Below are positions 13,851 to 28,958 of a stretch of 64,000 nt of DNA, piece by piece. Location of the stretch: assembly GCA_006386115.1 (NCBI GenBank), contig VFIW01000021.1:186001-250000 (forward strand), given 5' to 3'. The notes under the pieces were generated by a model. That model did no database searches. It was not told the DNA's origin and saw only the letters and a list, made by a program, of their open reading frames with translations. The translations under genes and the position numbers were made by a program. How positions within the stretch are numbered: the stretch's first letter is position 1; every line of letters starts with the position of its first letter. Origin of the DNA: Globisporangium splendens. Taxonomy: Eukaryota > Oomycota > Peronosporomycetes > Pythiales > Pythiaceae.

Positions 13851-14064
13851 GAATCGACCATCTGTGGATATGCAAAGGAGAGTTTGTTTTCATGAGTGCA
13901 AAGAGTAGTTCGAGTGTAGATGAAACAGGAGGCACGGGATCATTTTCTCAAGTTCTTTGTTTTCATTTTCTTTGGTGTCGATACTTGGAACGAGCAATAT
14001 GCAAAAACATACACAAAACACACTCGGGACGCATGGAATCACGGGCAACGATCTGCTAGCTACC

Positions 14065-17000
14065 CTAGGCTGTGAGCTGCCAGAGCACCAATGCAATCGA
14101 CCGTTGGATCCATTGCGTCGTCGGGAACTTCGCACTATCCACTTGGACAGAGACGGAGAAGAGCAAGTGGTCGCGCTTGTTACTCGCGTACACTGGAAGT
14201 CGGCGGTATCCCGTCTGGTTCGCAAGCTCGCTCGCTCGCGACCATCGAAGGTGGAGAAGCGAGAGGTTGTTCCGAATAATGTCCGACGGAAGGATATCGT
14301 TTGATGTCCATGACGCACCTTCGAGTTGCAAGCCACTCACTCCAAAGCTACCGATGTGACCAGAAGGCTGGATTTCTGCAATCAGTTGCAGCTCATCCAA
14401 CGAGCAGGTCAGCACCGCAGCGACACTTTGGCGAGCTGCAGTCACGAATGCTTCAGGGGAAAACAGACCTCCCAACCAGATACCATTTGGCGTCTGGAGA
14501 AGCTCCTCTGGTGCAATACGAGCCAGCTGGTCCAACTGACGAATACGAAGCGAGAAATCCGCGAGCCATTCACTCAAACTCAACTCCGTCGATACTCGAT
14601 ACAGTTGAAGCCACTGGCTTGGAATCTTCTCTCGGTACAGCGTCTGCATCGCTTCACGGATGTCGTTCGTTGGCTTCATCGTGTACGAGCACACTGCCTT
14701 GATTGTCGAAAGCAGTCCTATCACAGTCGCCAGATACTCGGATCCCAGTTCGACTTCACGGAACATGCAGCGGTAAATTGGATTCGAGAAATTACCAGGA
14801 TCACGAGACAGAGTTGGAAGCGATCCAGGGAACAGAGACAACCACGCATCAACGCGGCGATCAAGGTCTTGCACCCACTTTGGTCGCGTATCTTCGCCCA
14901 TGCTTTCATCGCCGTCGTTGTTAGCAGCAGCCGTTCCCAAGACCATGGATTCTTCCTCCGCACCAGTGGTATCCGCTTCTGAACCATAGAAATCTTGCAT
15001 GAGTTGGAGATTCCGCAGCGTCTGGCTTCCTTGGCTGATGAGCACCATCGTCTCCGCGGATCGAGGAAGCCCCATCCACGACGGTGGGTTCGTGCTTGGC
15101 AGTCGATGAATCCATTCCATAAACTGCTGTTTGGTCTTGCCCTCTGCAATCAGTAGCTTTTCATCCCCAGCGCTCACGAGTTCAAACGTGTTCTGGTAAC
15201 TGTCTGGAGTGAAGACGTGCTCCAGCAACGTGTCCATCAGCTCCTGGTCGAACTCATTATCGACACGACCACCATACACCGATTCCTTCAAGGTTGTACG
15301 AATTGCAGTCCATGGAATATTGTCTGGAGCAACGTGGGCTCGGTTCAACCCCACCGAGTTCACCCATCTGTCGATCACGTCGCAAGCGCCGCGGAAATCC
15401 GACTGGCTGAACTCATACATCTTCGACCAGCCTACTGGAACATAACGGAGCCGCTCATGGACGAGAGCGTGGAACCAAGCCAGCAACAGGTACAGTCTGG
15501 CGCGTTCAGCTGGGGTCTTGTTCATACGGTCAGCCGAGACCGTGTCCAGCGTACGAACCATGCTCAACTTCATCCCACTTGGTGGCTCGAACACAAAGAT
15601 ATCGCACATTCGCAAGAGGTTCACGGGTAAGTTTGGATGGATTTCACTTGTCAAGAACAGACGGAAGTTCGGGTGCGCCGAATCGCGTGCATTGTACAGT
15701 TTCTTCTCGACTGTAACGAGCCATGAAGGACACAAGTGGACGTTTCGCAACAGCAACCATGTACCACTCTTCAGCGCAGTGTTCAAACACTTCTCAGCAG
15801 CATCGAAGCCTTCTGCGGAACCCATCGACACCGAGTTGTATTTCTTCTGAAGAGTAGCCGCGAGCTCATCGATTTGGGCGCTAGCATCAAAACCAGGTTT
15901 TGACGATAGTAAGATCGCTCTTGTTGCTTGCGTGTCGTTCTCAATGTTCTTACGCAGCTCAATCTCGCCTCGCCATGGAAAGTCGGAACCGAATGCCAGG
16001 CTCACGTACGTTTCAGCAGCGTAGATCACTCGATCCGGTCGAAGGAAGTGGATAAGAATGATGTTTCGGAACGCTGCACGTCTCGGCGTGACGGAACTGT
16101 TCAAGAACGCTGCGTCCCATTCCTCTGGAATGTACTTCTCCGCTGAAGACTGCTTCACGAACGCATTCCACTCAGACGCGTTATCGCGAACATGAGATTC
16201 CACATGCTTGAACGAAGGAATTTGCAGCAACTTTAACAACTGCTCGATTTCCGCATTGGAAAACGCTGGAAGCAGGGCTTGGAACTCGCTTCGAGACGCT
16301 TCCACATCTGGTCTCAGGAACGTCGAGATCGTGCCGAGCAAGATGTCGAGCTCCTCTTCCAATGGACCATCAAACGGAGCCCCTGCGTTCAGCTGACTAC
16401 CAGTTACAGCCACAGTCTCTTGTTGAAGCTCCAGGTAAATCTGGGACATTCGCAAACCAAACATCAGCTTGTCGCTCTCGGCTAACCCGCGGCTCACACG
16501 AGCAGCAGTGTGATAGAAAAGGCTGTTCGAGAGACCGTCGAGTCGTCCATCTTCCTTCACTTCATGCGGCAACGACAACACCTTCGTCAAGAGACTCATG
16601 AAAAAGTCCAACGAGTACTGGTACAAAAAGTGGATGGATGACAAGTTCTCGAGCGCAAAGAAGAGACGCGAGGAAGCCTTCGCCAATGGACGGTAGCGGC
16701 TGGTTGCAACCTCAACAATGTTCATTGTATTCTGCGTCTGCTCAACTTGCTCCGAAATGTGTGCAGCTTCCGCTTTCATTCCTTCGAGCGCATTGATGAC
16801 GCTGTCATCATCCAAGATGTTGCCTTGAACATTGTTGATCTGCTGGAGCAACGAATCCTCCAGATCACGCAGCTTGGCTTGGTATTCTCCTTGGAGCTTC
16901 AGCAAATTGTTTCGTTTCTCTTCCACTTCTGGTTGCTCGCTCTTCATCAAAATACTCAAACCCTGGCTTTCCAACGAACTTGGCGTCACGGTGAAGTTCA

Positions 17001-20000
17001 CGAACGTCACACGACTGCAAATGTCAGGACTGAAGCGGCAAGATGGATCTCTCGTGATCAAGAACAAACGGAAATCAGGAGAGTAATCGATCTCTTCTCC
17101 ACCAAGTCGAATCAAAACTCGACCGCCCGTCTTGTACAATTCACGATTCAAGACTGGGTTCAGGATAGGATCAATCTTCTCAACTTCGTGCACCAGCAGC
17201 GCCGTACCGAAACGAATCGCGCTCGCCAGAACCTTCATGAAGGAACTATCCAGAAACGAAGTCTGGGCGATCTTCTTGTTCGTCTTCAACGTGTAATAGC
17301 GCATGATGAAATTGTTGGCTTGGCCAGATGGATCAATGATCAACGGGAAGCGGTGGAAGCGCTGCAAGATGATTGCGTTTTCGTAGCACAGTTCATCTGA
17401 AGGCAGTTCGCTCATTTGCCATTCAAGTTGTTCACTTGGACGCGACAAGTAATCCACAAAACTGAGCTGAGGCTTCGACGCGATACCCATCGTATCCAGA
17501 ATGTCGCGCCAGTCTTGAACGAGAATCTTTCGTTGTTGGAAATCCAAGAAACCAATATAGGTGAGGAAGCCGGAGCAGAGCAAAGTATCACCCACGAGAG
17601 TCTTCATTTGCGTGTCAAAATCGTTTGATCCAGCTTCCCAGCGCTCGCTTTCTTGCAGCAAATTGTTCAGCAACGCAACCGAGCGTTCAACCTTCTTGTT
17701 CACTTGTGCCATATCGTTCGTGATGATTTGCGCTTCATTGATCAAAGAAGCGTATTCATGCTTGTAGTTTTCAATGCGTACTTCCAAAGCATCGATAGTT
17801 TTCTTCGCACTCTCGTAACTCTTGCGCAGATCGGCTGACTTCTCAATGAGCGCCTGGACTTCTTCTCGCAATGGCTGAATCTTGTGAAGAATGGCAGTGT
17901 AATTAAGCTGAGACATCACCCACTTGTAGAGAGGGCCACACGCTTTCGAGGCACGGTTTACCTTCTCGTACTCAAAATCCTCCGAGTTCTCCACGTAGTT
18001 GGTTTGAATGGTGTGGCGCTGTCTCGCCGTCAGCTTCTGGGAGTCAAAGTTGACCACGCTAGAAATGAAATCATCCTTTCGAATGAAACGACGAAGATCC
18101 GCCCAGTCGAGGCTCGTTTCTCCCAACATCACAGCAACAGCTTCAACGGCCAACCGCACTGCGACAGGAGGTCGAGCTAACGCTCTGATTTCGTCCAGTT
18201 GAGATTTGCGAATCGAGTTCACAGATGCCTGCGCTTCCAAGAGTGCTGGTTCAGCCTGCGCCAAGTCAGCTTCCGCCACCTTCTTTCGTTCACTGATTTC
18301 TAAATCTTTCTGTGCAAGGTCGGCAGCGAGTTTTTCAGTGTCTTTCTTCTTTTCCTGGGCTTCATTCTGTTCACGAATCATTTGCTGGAGCTTCTCGTTC
18401 GCTTCGATATCTTTTTTCTTCAGTTCTTTCTCCTTCAAGCTCAACTGGCCTTGCAACTCTGCCACTTGCTCGTGTGTTGCCTGGAGTTTTTGGACACCCA
18501 CGTTCAAGTGCAGTTGTTGGTCTTCCAACTGAGCGCGTTTCTCGGAGTAGAGGGTCACAAAGTGACGGATGAATTCCAAGTAATCACGGGGCGAGATATG
18601 GTTGTACTTCATGTGGCGCTTTTGAAGACGACGCATATGTTGAAGTACCGCGTGATGGAACTGCACAATGCTAGCAACAAGCACATCACGGAACGAACCA
18701 GTCGCAATGTGAGGAACAAGTTTAGCCAGAATCTCTTCGGCGTCAACAGGAACCTGGAAACCACTGCTGAGCCCAGGAAGATCAAGAGTGTTCGTGAACT
18801 CGTACGCGACTTGTGCGAGAGCGTGATTATTCCAGGTACCAAACCAATCGACGACGCATCGATTGAACAACGCAGGCGACGTGTTGTTTCGGTTTTGGAA
18901 GTCCCCAGATGCTGGATTCATGGTGAACACGACGTGCAAATTGCGCTGCACTTGTTTGGTGAAGTAACGGAAGAGCTCGTCTTCTGTGTTTTCCACCATG
19001 ACACCATCTCGCTGAACAGCCTCACGGCATGCATGCATCAGCGACGTGTATTCATCATCCTCGAAAAGACCAGGGACCTCTCCCGAAGCCAGAAGCGCAT
19101 TCATGCGTTCCAAGAAAGCAGAGCCGAGCACGTTCGATTCGTCGAAGATAAAGCAAATCTTCTCACCTTCGCAACCGCAACGCTTCAGTACAACTCGCAA
19201 GTCATCGTCAAAGTTCTCTAGTGTGTAGTTTGAAGTTAACTTGATCTGGAACACAGAAATGCCGTTCATCCAGCTCACGAATCGAGAGAGCACAGTCTTT
19301 CCTGCGCCACTCTCACCCACCAAAAGCAAGTGGCCGAGAGGTTGGCGAAGTACTCGGTCAATGCGAAGAACATGGTCGATCACAGAGTCAAAAACCACCA
19401 GAGGAACATTCAACTCTTCTTCATAGAAGACACGCAAGCGTGCTTCGATGTGCTTGCGCAAGTCCAGCGTCGATACTTCAGTGTAGTGCTTTGACAACCA
19501 AGTGCTGAAGAGCACAGGGTTTCGTCCGCCATACTCCACCAACTCAAACGACGTGGCACTTTGTGGAAAGTGCATGCGAAGAATTTCCTTCGTTGTCTCA
19601 AAGCACCATTTCTGCTCTTCAGGCGTGACAAGGCGATCCATGAACAGGCGAAGGGCTTCGTGGAACACGAGCTTCACCAACGTCTCCACTTCGATTTCGT
19701 ACTCCAACGGCTCAATTGCTTCGTACAATGCACGCATCCATCGTGACAACTCTCTTGGACTGTAGATGTAATGCGGTTGGATTTCTGCCGTAAACTTGGT
19801 TTGGTTGCGATGGTACACATCAACCATTGCATTTGTCAACGGCTGAACGTACGACTTGAGTGATGGGGTTAACTTCAGCAAGGCGCGGTTGAAAGTGCCA
19901 TAAATCTGCTTCAACGATGGGTACGAAGGGAAATCCACCAGCAAGATCGGTGCATGGCGAAGGAGACGATGTGAAATTGGCACACGACCAGGGTCAGTCG

Positions 20001-23000
20001 GTGGATTGCATGCTCCCACGAACTGAATTCGCTGCAACCGCACCCACGTGTTCTTACCACCAAGCCAGAAACCACCTTGCTCGATAAGCTGTCGCAAGAA
20101 CGTGATGACGCGCTGAGTTCCGTAGCGATCTGCTTCTGGAAGATTGATTTCATCGCAGAAAACAACCAACCACTTTTCTGGAGCATTCGGCGTCAGCACC
20201 ATACCGTTAGGCGTGCGCTTGTACTCACAATACTGAGCAAAGGTCTTCAAGATCAGATCAGGTGACGTTCCGGAAGAAAAGTTGAGACTCGCAAACTCGA
20301 ACTCTGGCAGCGAGCTGAGCGTCGAAGTCAGCGTCATCGTCTTACCACTACCAGGAGGACCACACAAAATCAGAGGGCGATGCTGAGATAGCCAGCCTCG
20401 TAGGACTTCGACGTGACGAATTGTGTCCACTGTGGTGACCACGACGTCAGTCGACAGGACACGATGACTCTCCAAGTCCAGCTGAGGAATGGATCGAGCC
20501 CACTGTCGCCATTCACCGTCGTCGATATTCACTTCGTACTCGAGCAAACTGTTTTCTGGGTTGGGCATCGCAGATGACGACATGGGGAACACAATGCGAT
20601 TCTCCAAGGTTTGAACGACAAACTCGCAAAGCTGGATACGATTCGCTGAGTCCATCGACCCACCAAAGCCCCAGATGATGGAAAACACCAACCACTTTGG
20701 ACCGAACGACGAGATTTGTTCAACTGTCATCGGGAAATCGGAGTGCGCTTCATTGTACTCATTGATTCGAGACAAGCCTCGGGCAAGCAGCGAAAACATC
20801 GACATGAGCTGTCGAAGTACTGTCACATCCATGATGTGCTTCAGAGCGATCGAGTGTTCCAAGCACAACTCGATCACCGACGGCATGCCGTCGCTCCGAG
20901 AAATGAGGTCGCGGATTAGTGCCACATAAGTGTGTGCACTCTTGCGCATCGTCTCAGTTTCGCTTGGTTGCAACGAGAACGACGATACGGTTGAAGTATC
21001 GTCTCGGATCTTTTGCAAGTAGTGCTCCACGATGTGGTGAGTTTGCACTGTATCCGAGGAGAACCAGACCATACCACAGCGACTGACCGTAGCCAGAGTC
21101 GCGTAGCGGAGAGTCTCGGTTTCCATCATAATCCATACATTGGGAGGAATCTCAAGACGCTCGCCCGATGGAAGGGTCAGCAATCGGTTGTCATCGAGAA
21201 CGGAGTTCAAGTTTTCTGCCCACTCAGGATCAACGTCACCATCAAAAATAATCCAGTGGCGCTTCTCACTCTCTCCACGGACACTGTTCAGCACTTGACG
21301 CAAAATGTTCGTAAACACACCGTCGGTCCATTCTAAAGTTGTGTTGTCCAGCACACCGTAAAGATGCTCCTTTGAAAGCGCCTTCGGGTCAATCACATGT
21401 GCTTCACCCTTCTTCCCATCAAACAACTCCAACGCCTCCAACAGGATCCGCCACGCAGCTGATTTACCGGTTCCCGAAGGACCAACGAGCATCACACCAT
21501 GGCGAAGCTGCATCACTTGATACAGCTGCAACGCCTTCTCAACCCACTGCTCGTGGGCGACGAGGTGATTCTTTTGGGCCAACTCCACAATCTTCGTACG
21601 TAAGACATCCTCTTGAATTCTGTGAGTCTCAGTTCCTGGGAACACACCCTTCAAAAGCGTTTCGAACACTGGCACATCGTGGGCGACCAACTTCGGCAAG
21701 ATCGTGTCGCTGATAGAACCAATCAAAGCCTTCGTTTCTAGCTCTTCCATGGTCGTATTGGTTGTAACATTTTGCGAGATCTTTCGCTTGAGCTGACCAG
21801 CACTAACAAGCACGCTCTTGAGCGCACGAAGGCCAAAATCGTAGTGCGGCTGTTTCGATAACTGGTCTTCACAAAGATTGAACAGCAGCACCACCTTCGC
21901 CGAAATTTGTTCGGCAGTGACAATACCCTGTGAGAAGAGCATGACCTGGGCAATCAGCTCACGATCAGGTGCTACCATGGCAATACTGCGGAACAACTGC
22001 TTCAGATTGTCGGGCAAGTTGGATCTTCCGGCATAACCAGGGTTCATCGTGACGAAAATACCAACATCAGGGTGAAGCTTGACACTCTTTCCTAGCAATT
22101 CGATTGTTGTCGTGCCACTTGCAGACACAACGGTACCATTCTCATGCTGCTTCTGGGTCTTGATCGATGACACGCCGCTCTGAATTGCCAAAATTTGCTG
22201 CGAAACAGCCGAAAGAACACGTTCTTCAAGACGATTGAACTCATCAAAGCAGCCCCAAGCTCCGACTTGACAAAGACCAACGAAAATTCGGCCCATTGCC
22301 TGGAAATCAAAGTGCTCATCACAATTGAACACCAAGACAAAGCGTCCCAATTGAGAGCCCAGAGCCTTCACACTTTCAGTTTTACCTGTGCCAGCTGGGC
22401 CGAATGGATTGCCACCCATACCGAAGTCCAACGCTTGCGTCAAAGTAAGGTAACATCTTTCAGTCAACGGAGTCGAGACAAGTCTCTCACCAACGCCGAG
22501 GTATTCGAAGCCATACGAGAATGACGCGTTCGATACCTTGATGCTCAGCTTCTTCAGTGGATCACTTTCGGCTGCATGGAAGTAGTATCTCATGTGGTAC
22601 AACCATCTGAAATCGTCCACGCTGTCCACGTTGGCTTGAAGCAGTCGCTTCGTCACACTCTTTTGGTGAACAAGCTCGGTAATCAACTGCTCATACTTTT
22701 TGCGGACGTCATTTTTCACATCTGAAAGCACGCGCTCACTCAAGATTCGAAGGAGTCCGTCAAGCTGATTGAGTACAAGGGGCAAATCTTGACCCCCAGA
22801 CTTCAAAGCATTCTCAACCGCTCTCGACCACTGAATTTGAGTCGCCAGGATGATTACCTGGGCAGGGAACTCAGAGACCCACTTGATGTATCGTTCGATG
22901 TTATCATCGGCTGGGTACGATCGAATAGACTCGTCCAGAAGTTGACTCAGTGTTTGACGCATCTGGTCTTCGACTTTGCTCAACCAGATGTTGATGCGAG

Positions 23001-26000
23001 TATCTTCTTGCGTTTTGACAGGTTGCCTAAACTTCACGACCTCACCTTCACGAGAGACCATACCAAGAATGACGGAGTTCGTGCTGTCCATGTCCAAAGA
23101 CGACACTCCCGCAAACATTTTCGACAGGTGGCGCTGAATCTGCAGCGGTTCTTTGCTGTTGCCAATCATCTCGAGCAGATCCTCGTCGCCGACAAAGTAG
23201 AAACGAGGGAAAGCCGCTCGCTGACGCTCGAGGTACTCACCCAATGCTCGTTGAACGTTGCCCATCATCTCTTGTTGACGCTCCAAAGCGTGGAACAGAT
23301 TTGGGATGTTCGCCACTTCGACAATCATCGGCTTGTGAGCAACACGCTTCATAGTCGACGTGAATTCGTTGTCAATACTTTGGAAGCGTGCAAATTCTTT
23401 AGGCAACTGCTGCTTGATATCGGCCGATCCGAAAAAGATTCCTTCAAGGTACACCCAGCGTCGCTGAACATCGATCCAGAAGTCCAAAATGCCACGAATT
23501 CTAGTCAGCTTGTCCTCCCAGCTCGTCGCTTGCTCCGCAAACACGCGATAATATGGAGACTGCTTCATGCTGCTCAAACTGTTCAGATGCTCTTCCAGCT
23601 TGGCGAACATTTCATCCCATCCACGAATGATACGGCACCGATTTTGGTAGTTGACTAAATCGAGCTGGTAGTTTGTCCAGTAGTCCACCACCTGGCGCAA
23701 GAATTCGTCCAGTGCCATTTCGCCTTGAGCAGTCCGAATGATTTGTTTCAGTTCGTTGTCGCCAGAAGATAGACTAGAATCCCAGAAGCTGCGAAGCGTA
23801 AGCTCCGTAAATGGAGAAGTGATACGCAAGAGTCGAAGGATTTGTTTCCAGTGACGGTCGCGAATCGCGTCAGACTTCAACTCGGACAGTAACGAGTTCA
23901 TCGACTTCTTCGTCTGGATTGAGTTTGTAAAGTACTCGAATGCTTCGTACTGTTGCACTCGAGCAGGGAAGCCGCGCATTTCATCGATCAGTTCCTCCAA
24001 CTGCTTACGAACCTTCCGAGGTTGCGCAGCTGACCAAAGCGTTTCTTGCAGCTCGTCAACCTGGGTCCACACTTTCGAAATACTCTTCCACACTTCATCC
24101 AATCCAGCAAGCTCATCCATAGCGCGTGCGAGAGACGAACTGCCCATTCGATCACTGTCTAGCTGGGTGCTTCCGATAAATGAAATACTCAAAGCTTCCA
24201 ACGCAGCCGCCGTCTTTTCTTGGTCCGCACGGAGAAGTTTGAACCTGGTGTCGTAAACCATGAGCAGCTCGGTCGCTGTTTTCGGGGACTGACCACCCTG
24301 CAGTGGCTTCGCGCTGTCCCACTCTGTCACGGTTTTCGAAACCTTCTGGTCCAACGTAGATTTTTCCTCTAGAATCTTGGCTTGCAGCTGGGGTAGTTGA
24401 CTTTCCATCGCGACGCTCTTGCGGTCAAGCAGTTGAATAAACGCTTCCCATTCTCCTTCCACATTAGCCAGTGATGGCCAATCTGCTGCGAACTTGAAGC
24501 GTTGCTTTTTCAAAAGGCGTTCTCCTTGAGAGAAAGAGTCCAAAGCAGCTTGCCACTGGAAGCGCATCACGCGCATCTCTTGAATAAGGGTGATGGCCGC
24601 AACAACTTGAGCAGTTGCTGCTTCTAGCGCATGCTGCTCGAGCAAAGTACGCTTTGAAGAGATCGTCGTGTAAAATGAATTGATCTGGTTGCACAAAAGA
24701 TCCCCAAAGTGCGCCAGAAACTCATTGTGCCAGGCATCGTACTTCACATTCACTTGAGCTTGCACTTGCTGATAGTTCACCACAATCGGACCAAACCGTT
24801 TCGTGTTGAACACAGCATCGAAACTGTTTCGCTCGTTCTTGATTTCCAAGAGAATCTGTTGCCATTTCTCGAGATCTTCACCAACCGTGTTGATCGCAGT
24901 TTGCGCGTCCATATCCCACAGTGCTTGGTACTGCAACCACGTTGACGAGTAGTTTTGAACCTCATCAATTGTCGCATCAACTACAGCGTACGCTTGAATG
25001 ATTAGAGCTTGAGGGACCTGAGCAAGAGCCTCTTTGAACACAGACTCGCGTCTCTTTGCGTTCGCGCTTTTTCGAGATGGCGAAGTCATGGACACCGTAG
25101 ATTTCCCGTACACGTTCTCGTAAGAAGAGGTCTGAATCTTTGGAAGGTCACAGACCGAGTTCACAAGGGTCTGAAGCTGGACCAGCCACACGCTTCGCGC
25201 ATCATCAACCGACGGTTCAAGGTACAGAATCTGGTTCTTGAGCAAAATCTGGTGGGTTCGCGTCGTGACGTTTGCTGCTTCAAAAACACCTTGCAAGGTT
25301 TTCTCATCGCTGCCAGACTCAAAACAGGCAATCCACTTCTTCAGTAGCGCCTCCAGCTTTTTCGCCAAAATCCCACCGATCAACTGGTTCAGATTCTTCA
25401 CAAAAACGTTCAGATTTGCGTATCCAGCCAAACTCAACTCGTCGACGTGAGACTGAATCTTAGCCAGCACACCTTGAACTTCAGCTCCATCAAACTCGTC
25501 GCTTTTTCGAACACCATCCAAAAGTTGGTCGATATCGCTGCTCTTTTGGAGCAGTTCTTCCACTTTATCATGCAAGCGCTCGACCTTCGTCGCCAAGTCT
25601 GTAACGTACTCACCTAGGCCGTCAGCATGCCAGCGCATTTCGTTCCCCTTCGTAAAGGTCTTTCCAATCGCGGCTCGGACTTCACGGATATACGACGCAA
25701 CCAAAGGCTCAAAAATTGGCTGCACCCGTCGACAGGAATTCGTGTACGTCTTGAGACTCGCATCTAACGACATAGCGAAAGGGTACTTGGACTTGGCATC
25801 TTCGGCAATCATTTTCAGAGTGAACGGAACGCGGTAGCCGAGCCATTCCAGATTGCGCACTTCCTTGAACAAGGTGACGATTTGTTGGTTGAATGCAACC
25901 ACCAGCTTCTTCCGCTCACCTTGAGGCGTGTCTTCCGTCACAATGTTCAGAATGATATTCTTAATGTCGAAGATGGGCATCGAAGCAAGCTCATTCACCC

Positions 26001-28569
26001 ACTGATCGAAAATCAGCTGAGGATTCAACTTGGCAATAAAAGCTTCTGCGGCAACCTTCAGTGCCTTCCCTTCGACATGTTGCTCCCATCCCACACCAAG
26101 CACGCTTTCAACACGTGAAAGAAGCATCTTCAACTTTCGCTCGATCTGCTTAGCCCACATGACTGCGCCTGCGATAGGAGGGATATCACGCAACTTGCTC
26201 GTTCGGGACGCTTCTGAGAACGCATAATGAGCGCGGAACTTGGCTTGCAAGTTGCTTACATCTTGCTTCACATTCTCAATAAGCTGCATTTGAAACTGCT
26301 GCACGGCACTGCGGATACGAGGGCGGAAGAACAGAGCGTTATACTTCGAGAACACTCGGAACATTTCATCAGCGTTTGACGTAGCGCTCAGTCGACTCGT
26401 AAGACTGTTGATGATGCGGCCTTCGACTCGATCGATGCAAAGTTCATACGACTTGCGCATATTCTTCCACGCCGTGGTTCCTTCTCCTGACACATCAAGA
26501 GGGTCCAACGAGCTTAGTTGCATGTACGCTGCGTTGATTTCGGTCAACGCGTCGTCCGTAACTTCAACACGAACATCACCAGCAGTGATTGCAGACGAGC
26601 TTCCCAACACCCGCTCGATCACTTGGCGCAGCTTTTCATGCTGTTCACGGAACTCGTACAACTCCAACAGACGCTCTTCGATCGCAGTGTGCTCCATTTG
26701 CAACTCCGATAGCAATGGAGGTTTGTCTGTGTTCATGGAACCTCGACGCTTAGACAGCTCTTTCGTAAGATCGTACAAAGTCCCTACTTGGCGATGCCAA
26801 TTCGAGAAGAGTTCTTTGCACGACACAATGAGTTGCTCAAAGACCTCAAACGGGACTTGGATGAGGCTATACGCTCGTAGCACGCTGATCACTTGCTGCG
26901 TCAAATCGCTAGACATGATCTCCACCAGATGTAGCAGTCGTGAAAGCTTGTATTCATCTGCCACGCGGATTTTCTTCAAGTGAGTAAACACTTGGGTCAC
27001 TCCATGGTTTAGCTGAGTGATGTCAGTCGCTGAAAGAATGGAGTTCATCGGGAAATCCTTCATCAACGTCATCACGCTCGCCACCCTTTGGATGGCAGGT
27101 CCAAGACCATGATCTGCACTGAAGGTCACAGTCGCTAGATATCGTTTCGCTCGCTTCAGCACCGCCAGCGTGATTTCCACTTCAGGCGAGTTCAACTTCT
27201 CTTGAGCTCCCAGCAATGCGCGGTTGAGGTCGCACCAAAAGTTGATTTCTTGCATCGCAGTTCCAGGAAGCGGCTCACTGATGAGCCTGGTCACTTTCTG
27301 GATTTCCCTGATCCATTTGTTCACTCCACCCTGGATGTCATTCAGGAAACCGACATCGTTCACTTTGTCTTCCAGACCCAGTGCTTCAATGTCGATCAAC
27401 ACGCCCTTCTCGCGCACCTATACAGCACATTTGCGCATGCACACACGGTGAATACAATGTACCATGGCAAGCAATAACGGTCAAGGAAACCTCATACCAG
27501 ATTCGCTGCGCGCTGAATGATCGGATGAAACACCAGGTTCACTTCTGGGATCTCAATGTTTTGCTGATATTGCAACAGCGCGAGCTCGAGCTCCTTCATT
27601 CTTCGCTTAATCGCGGGAAGACCTACAGCGCAAGCAGATAACGACACGAATCAGAAGATCTGACACAACAGCACGTGCAGGTGATGAAGCCAAGCAGCAA
27701 AGATACGCATTGCACAACGAACCTCGTGCTCCTTCGTTCATACTGGCCAACTCGTTCTGCGGTTGATGCACTTTCGAGTACTCGTTCACCAAAGGCCCAA
27801 AGGACTGATGCACGTAGTTGTACACGACCGACAGCAGGTTGCCATGGTCCTCCTCCTCCTCTTCAGTGTTTTCGCCACTGCTCGACCCTGTCTCCGAGTT
27901 TTTATCCCCATCGGCTCTTTTCTTCCCCAACGCAAGCGTCATGACTTGAAGTTGGTGGTTCAACGCAAAATCGCTCGTCAATGGCGCACTTCCCCGCTTG
28001 ATAAAGCACACGACATCGTGGCCGCGCTTCTTGGTGGCAACATACTCAATCCCGACGTTCACTCGGATGCGATACGGCGGCTCGCTCTCGTTGGCGGCAC
28101 TTTCGTCGCTGTCGACTTCCATACGCGAGCTTTCCAGTCGCTGCGGTTCGGAAAAGTAGTGCACTTGCAGCACTCTCGCAGCCGAGTCCGCGATAAACTG
28201 CTCCAGCACGGCGGTCGACGCCGTCGAGTGCAGATCTTTCGCAAACGACACACTGCTGTCGCTGTTGTCGGTACTGCTCAACTGCGCTCCGGCTTCGCCA
28301 AAGAGCGGCGCGCACGTCGCCTGAAGGTAGCGTCGGAGCGCGTCGAGAGGGAGCAGATCGATCGCCTGTTGCTGCTGGCGTCCGTTGCCGCTGGAGGCTG
28401 GACTACCGCCACTGCCGCCCAGCGCCACGATCGCTTCTCCGCTCGCCATCGCCTCGTCCCGCTTGCGTTTCCTCCCCGACGTGCCGCCAATCTTCGGATC
28501 CTGGAGCTTTGCTTCTTGAGCGGGCGAATGCGGAATGGCGTCGCGAGTATCCTTCGGCGCAGTATACAT
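14065..28569 (-). CDS. DYNC1H1: cytoplasmic dynein-1 heavy chain
   Basis: Three phase-matched exons (27723..28569, 27498..27622, 14065..27417) give 4774 residues, the normal size for this motor. The second exon and the start of the third encode the tail signature LLQYQQNIEIPEVNLV..GGVNKWIREIQKVTRL, typical of cytoplasmic dynein 1 rather than axonemal forms. AAA1 to AAA4 P-loops are intact: GPAGTGKTES (~1995), GPSGTGKSAAW (~2302), GPPGSGKTMT (~2676), GESGAGKTVL (~3024). The coiled-coil stalk and microtubule-binding domain lie around 3300-3550, followed by AAA5-6 and the C-terminal domain. The protein drives minus-end cargo transport and spindle positioning. The start MYTAPKDTRD is the first in-frame ATG; MASGEAIV further in is an alternative. 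The N-terminal 120 residues are divergent and low complexity. Confidence 0.97.
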
Positions 28570-28958
28570 ACTTGCAGTGTGGAGGGAGAGGAGGGGGGAG
28601 GAATCAGGGGGCGGCACAACGACAGCAGCAAACTCAGGCGCAGGTCGCGCGAAGGTCGTCGGAACGATCCAAAAGTTGAAGGGCTACTGTTGAAGTAGCC
28701 AATTTGCCCTACGATTTGATCTCACCTACCAGAATAGTGCTTTTTAACCTACGATGTAGGGCGATGATCATGCTCCAAGAAGAGTGATCGACGAACTTGA
28801 TGATGATGACACTGCAACACACGTTGCATTTGCACTCTTTCCTGTATCACTACTCTCCAAAAACGTCGGTACAGACGCTCTCTCTCTCTCTCTCTTTCTT
28901 GGCTCTTATATATACGCTGCTGCTGTTTTTCTTCTCTGGACATCCACCACGCTCCCAT
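28570..28958. other. intergenic spacer between dynein and H2A.Z
   Basis: This holds the dynein promoter side and the H2A.Z 3' flank. A CT microsatellite-like run lies near 28878-28900. No gene was seen. Confidence 0.45.

Noticed and set aside
27763..28698. 311-codon plus-strand frame over the dynein first exon
   Set aside because: The minus strand encodes the dynein tail in phase with two downstream exons; the plus frame has no family features.
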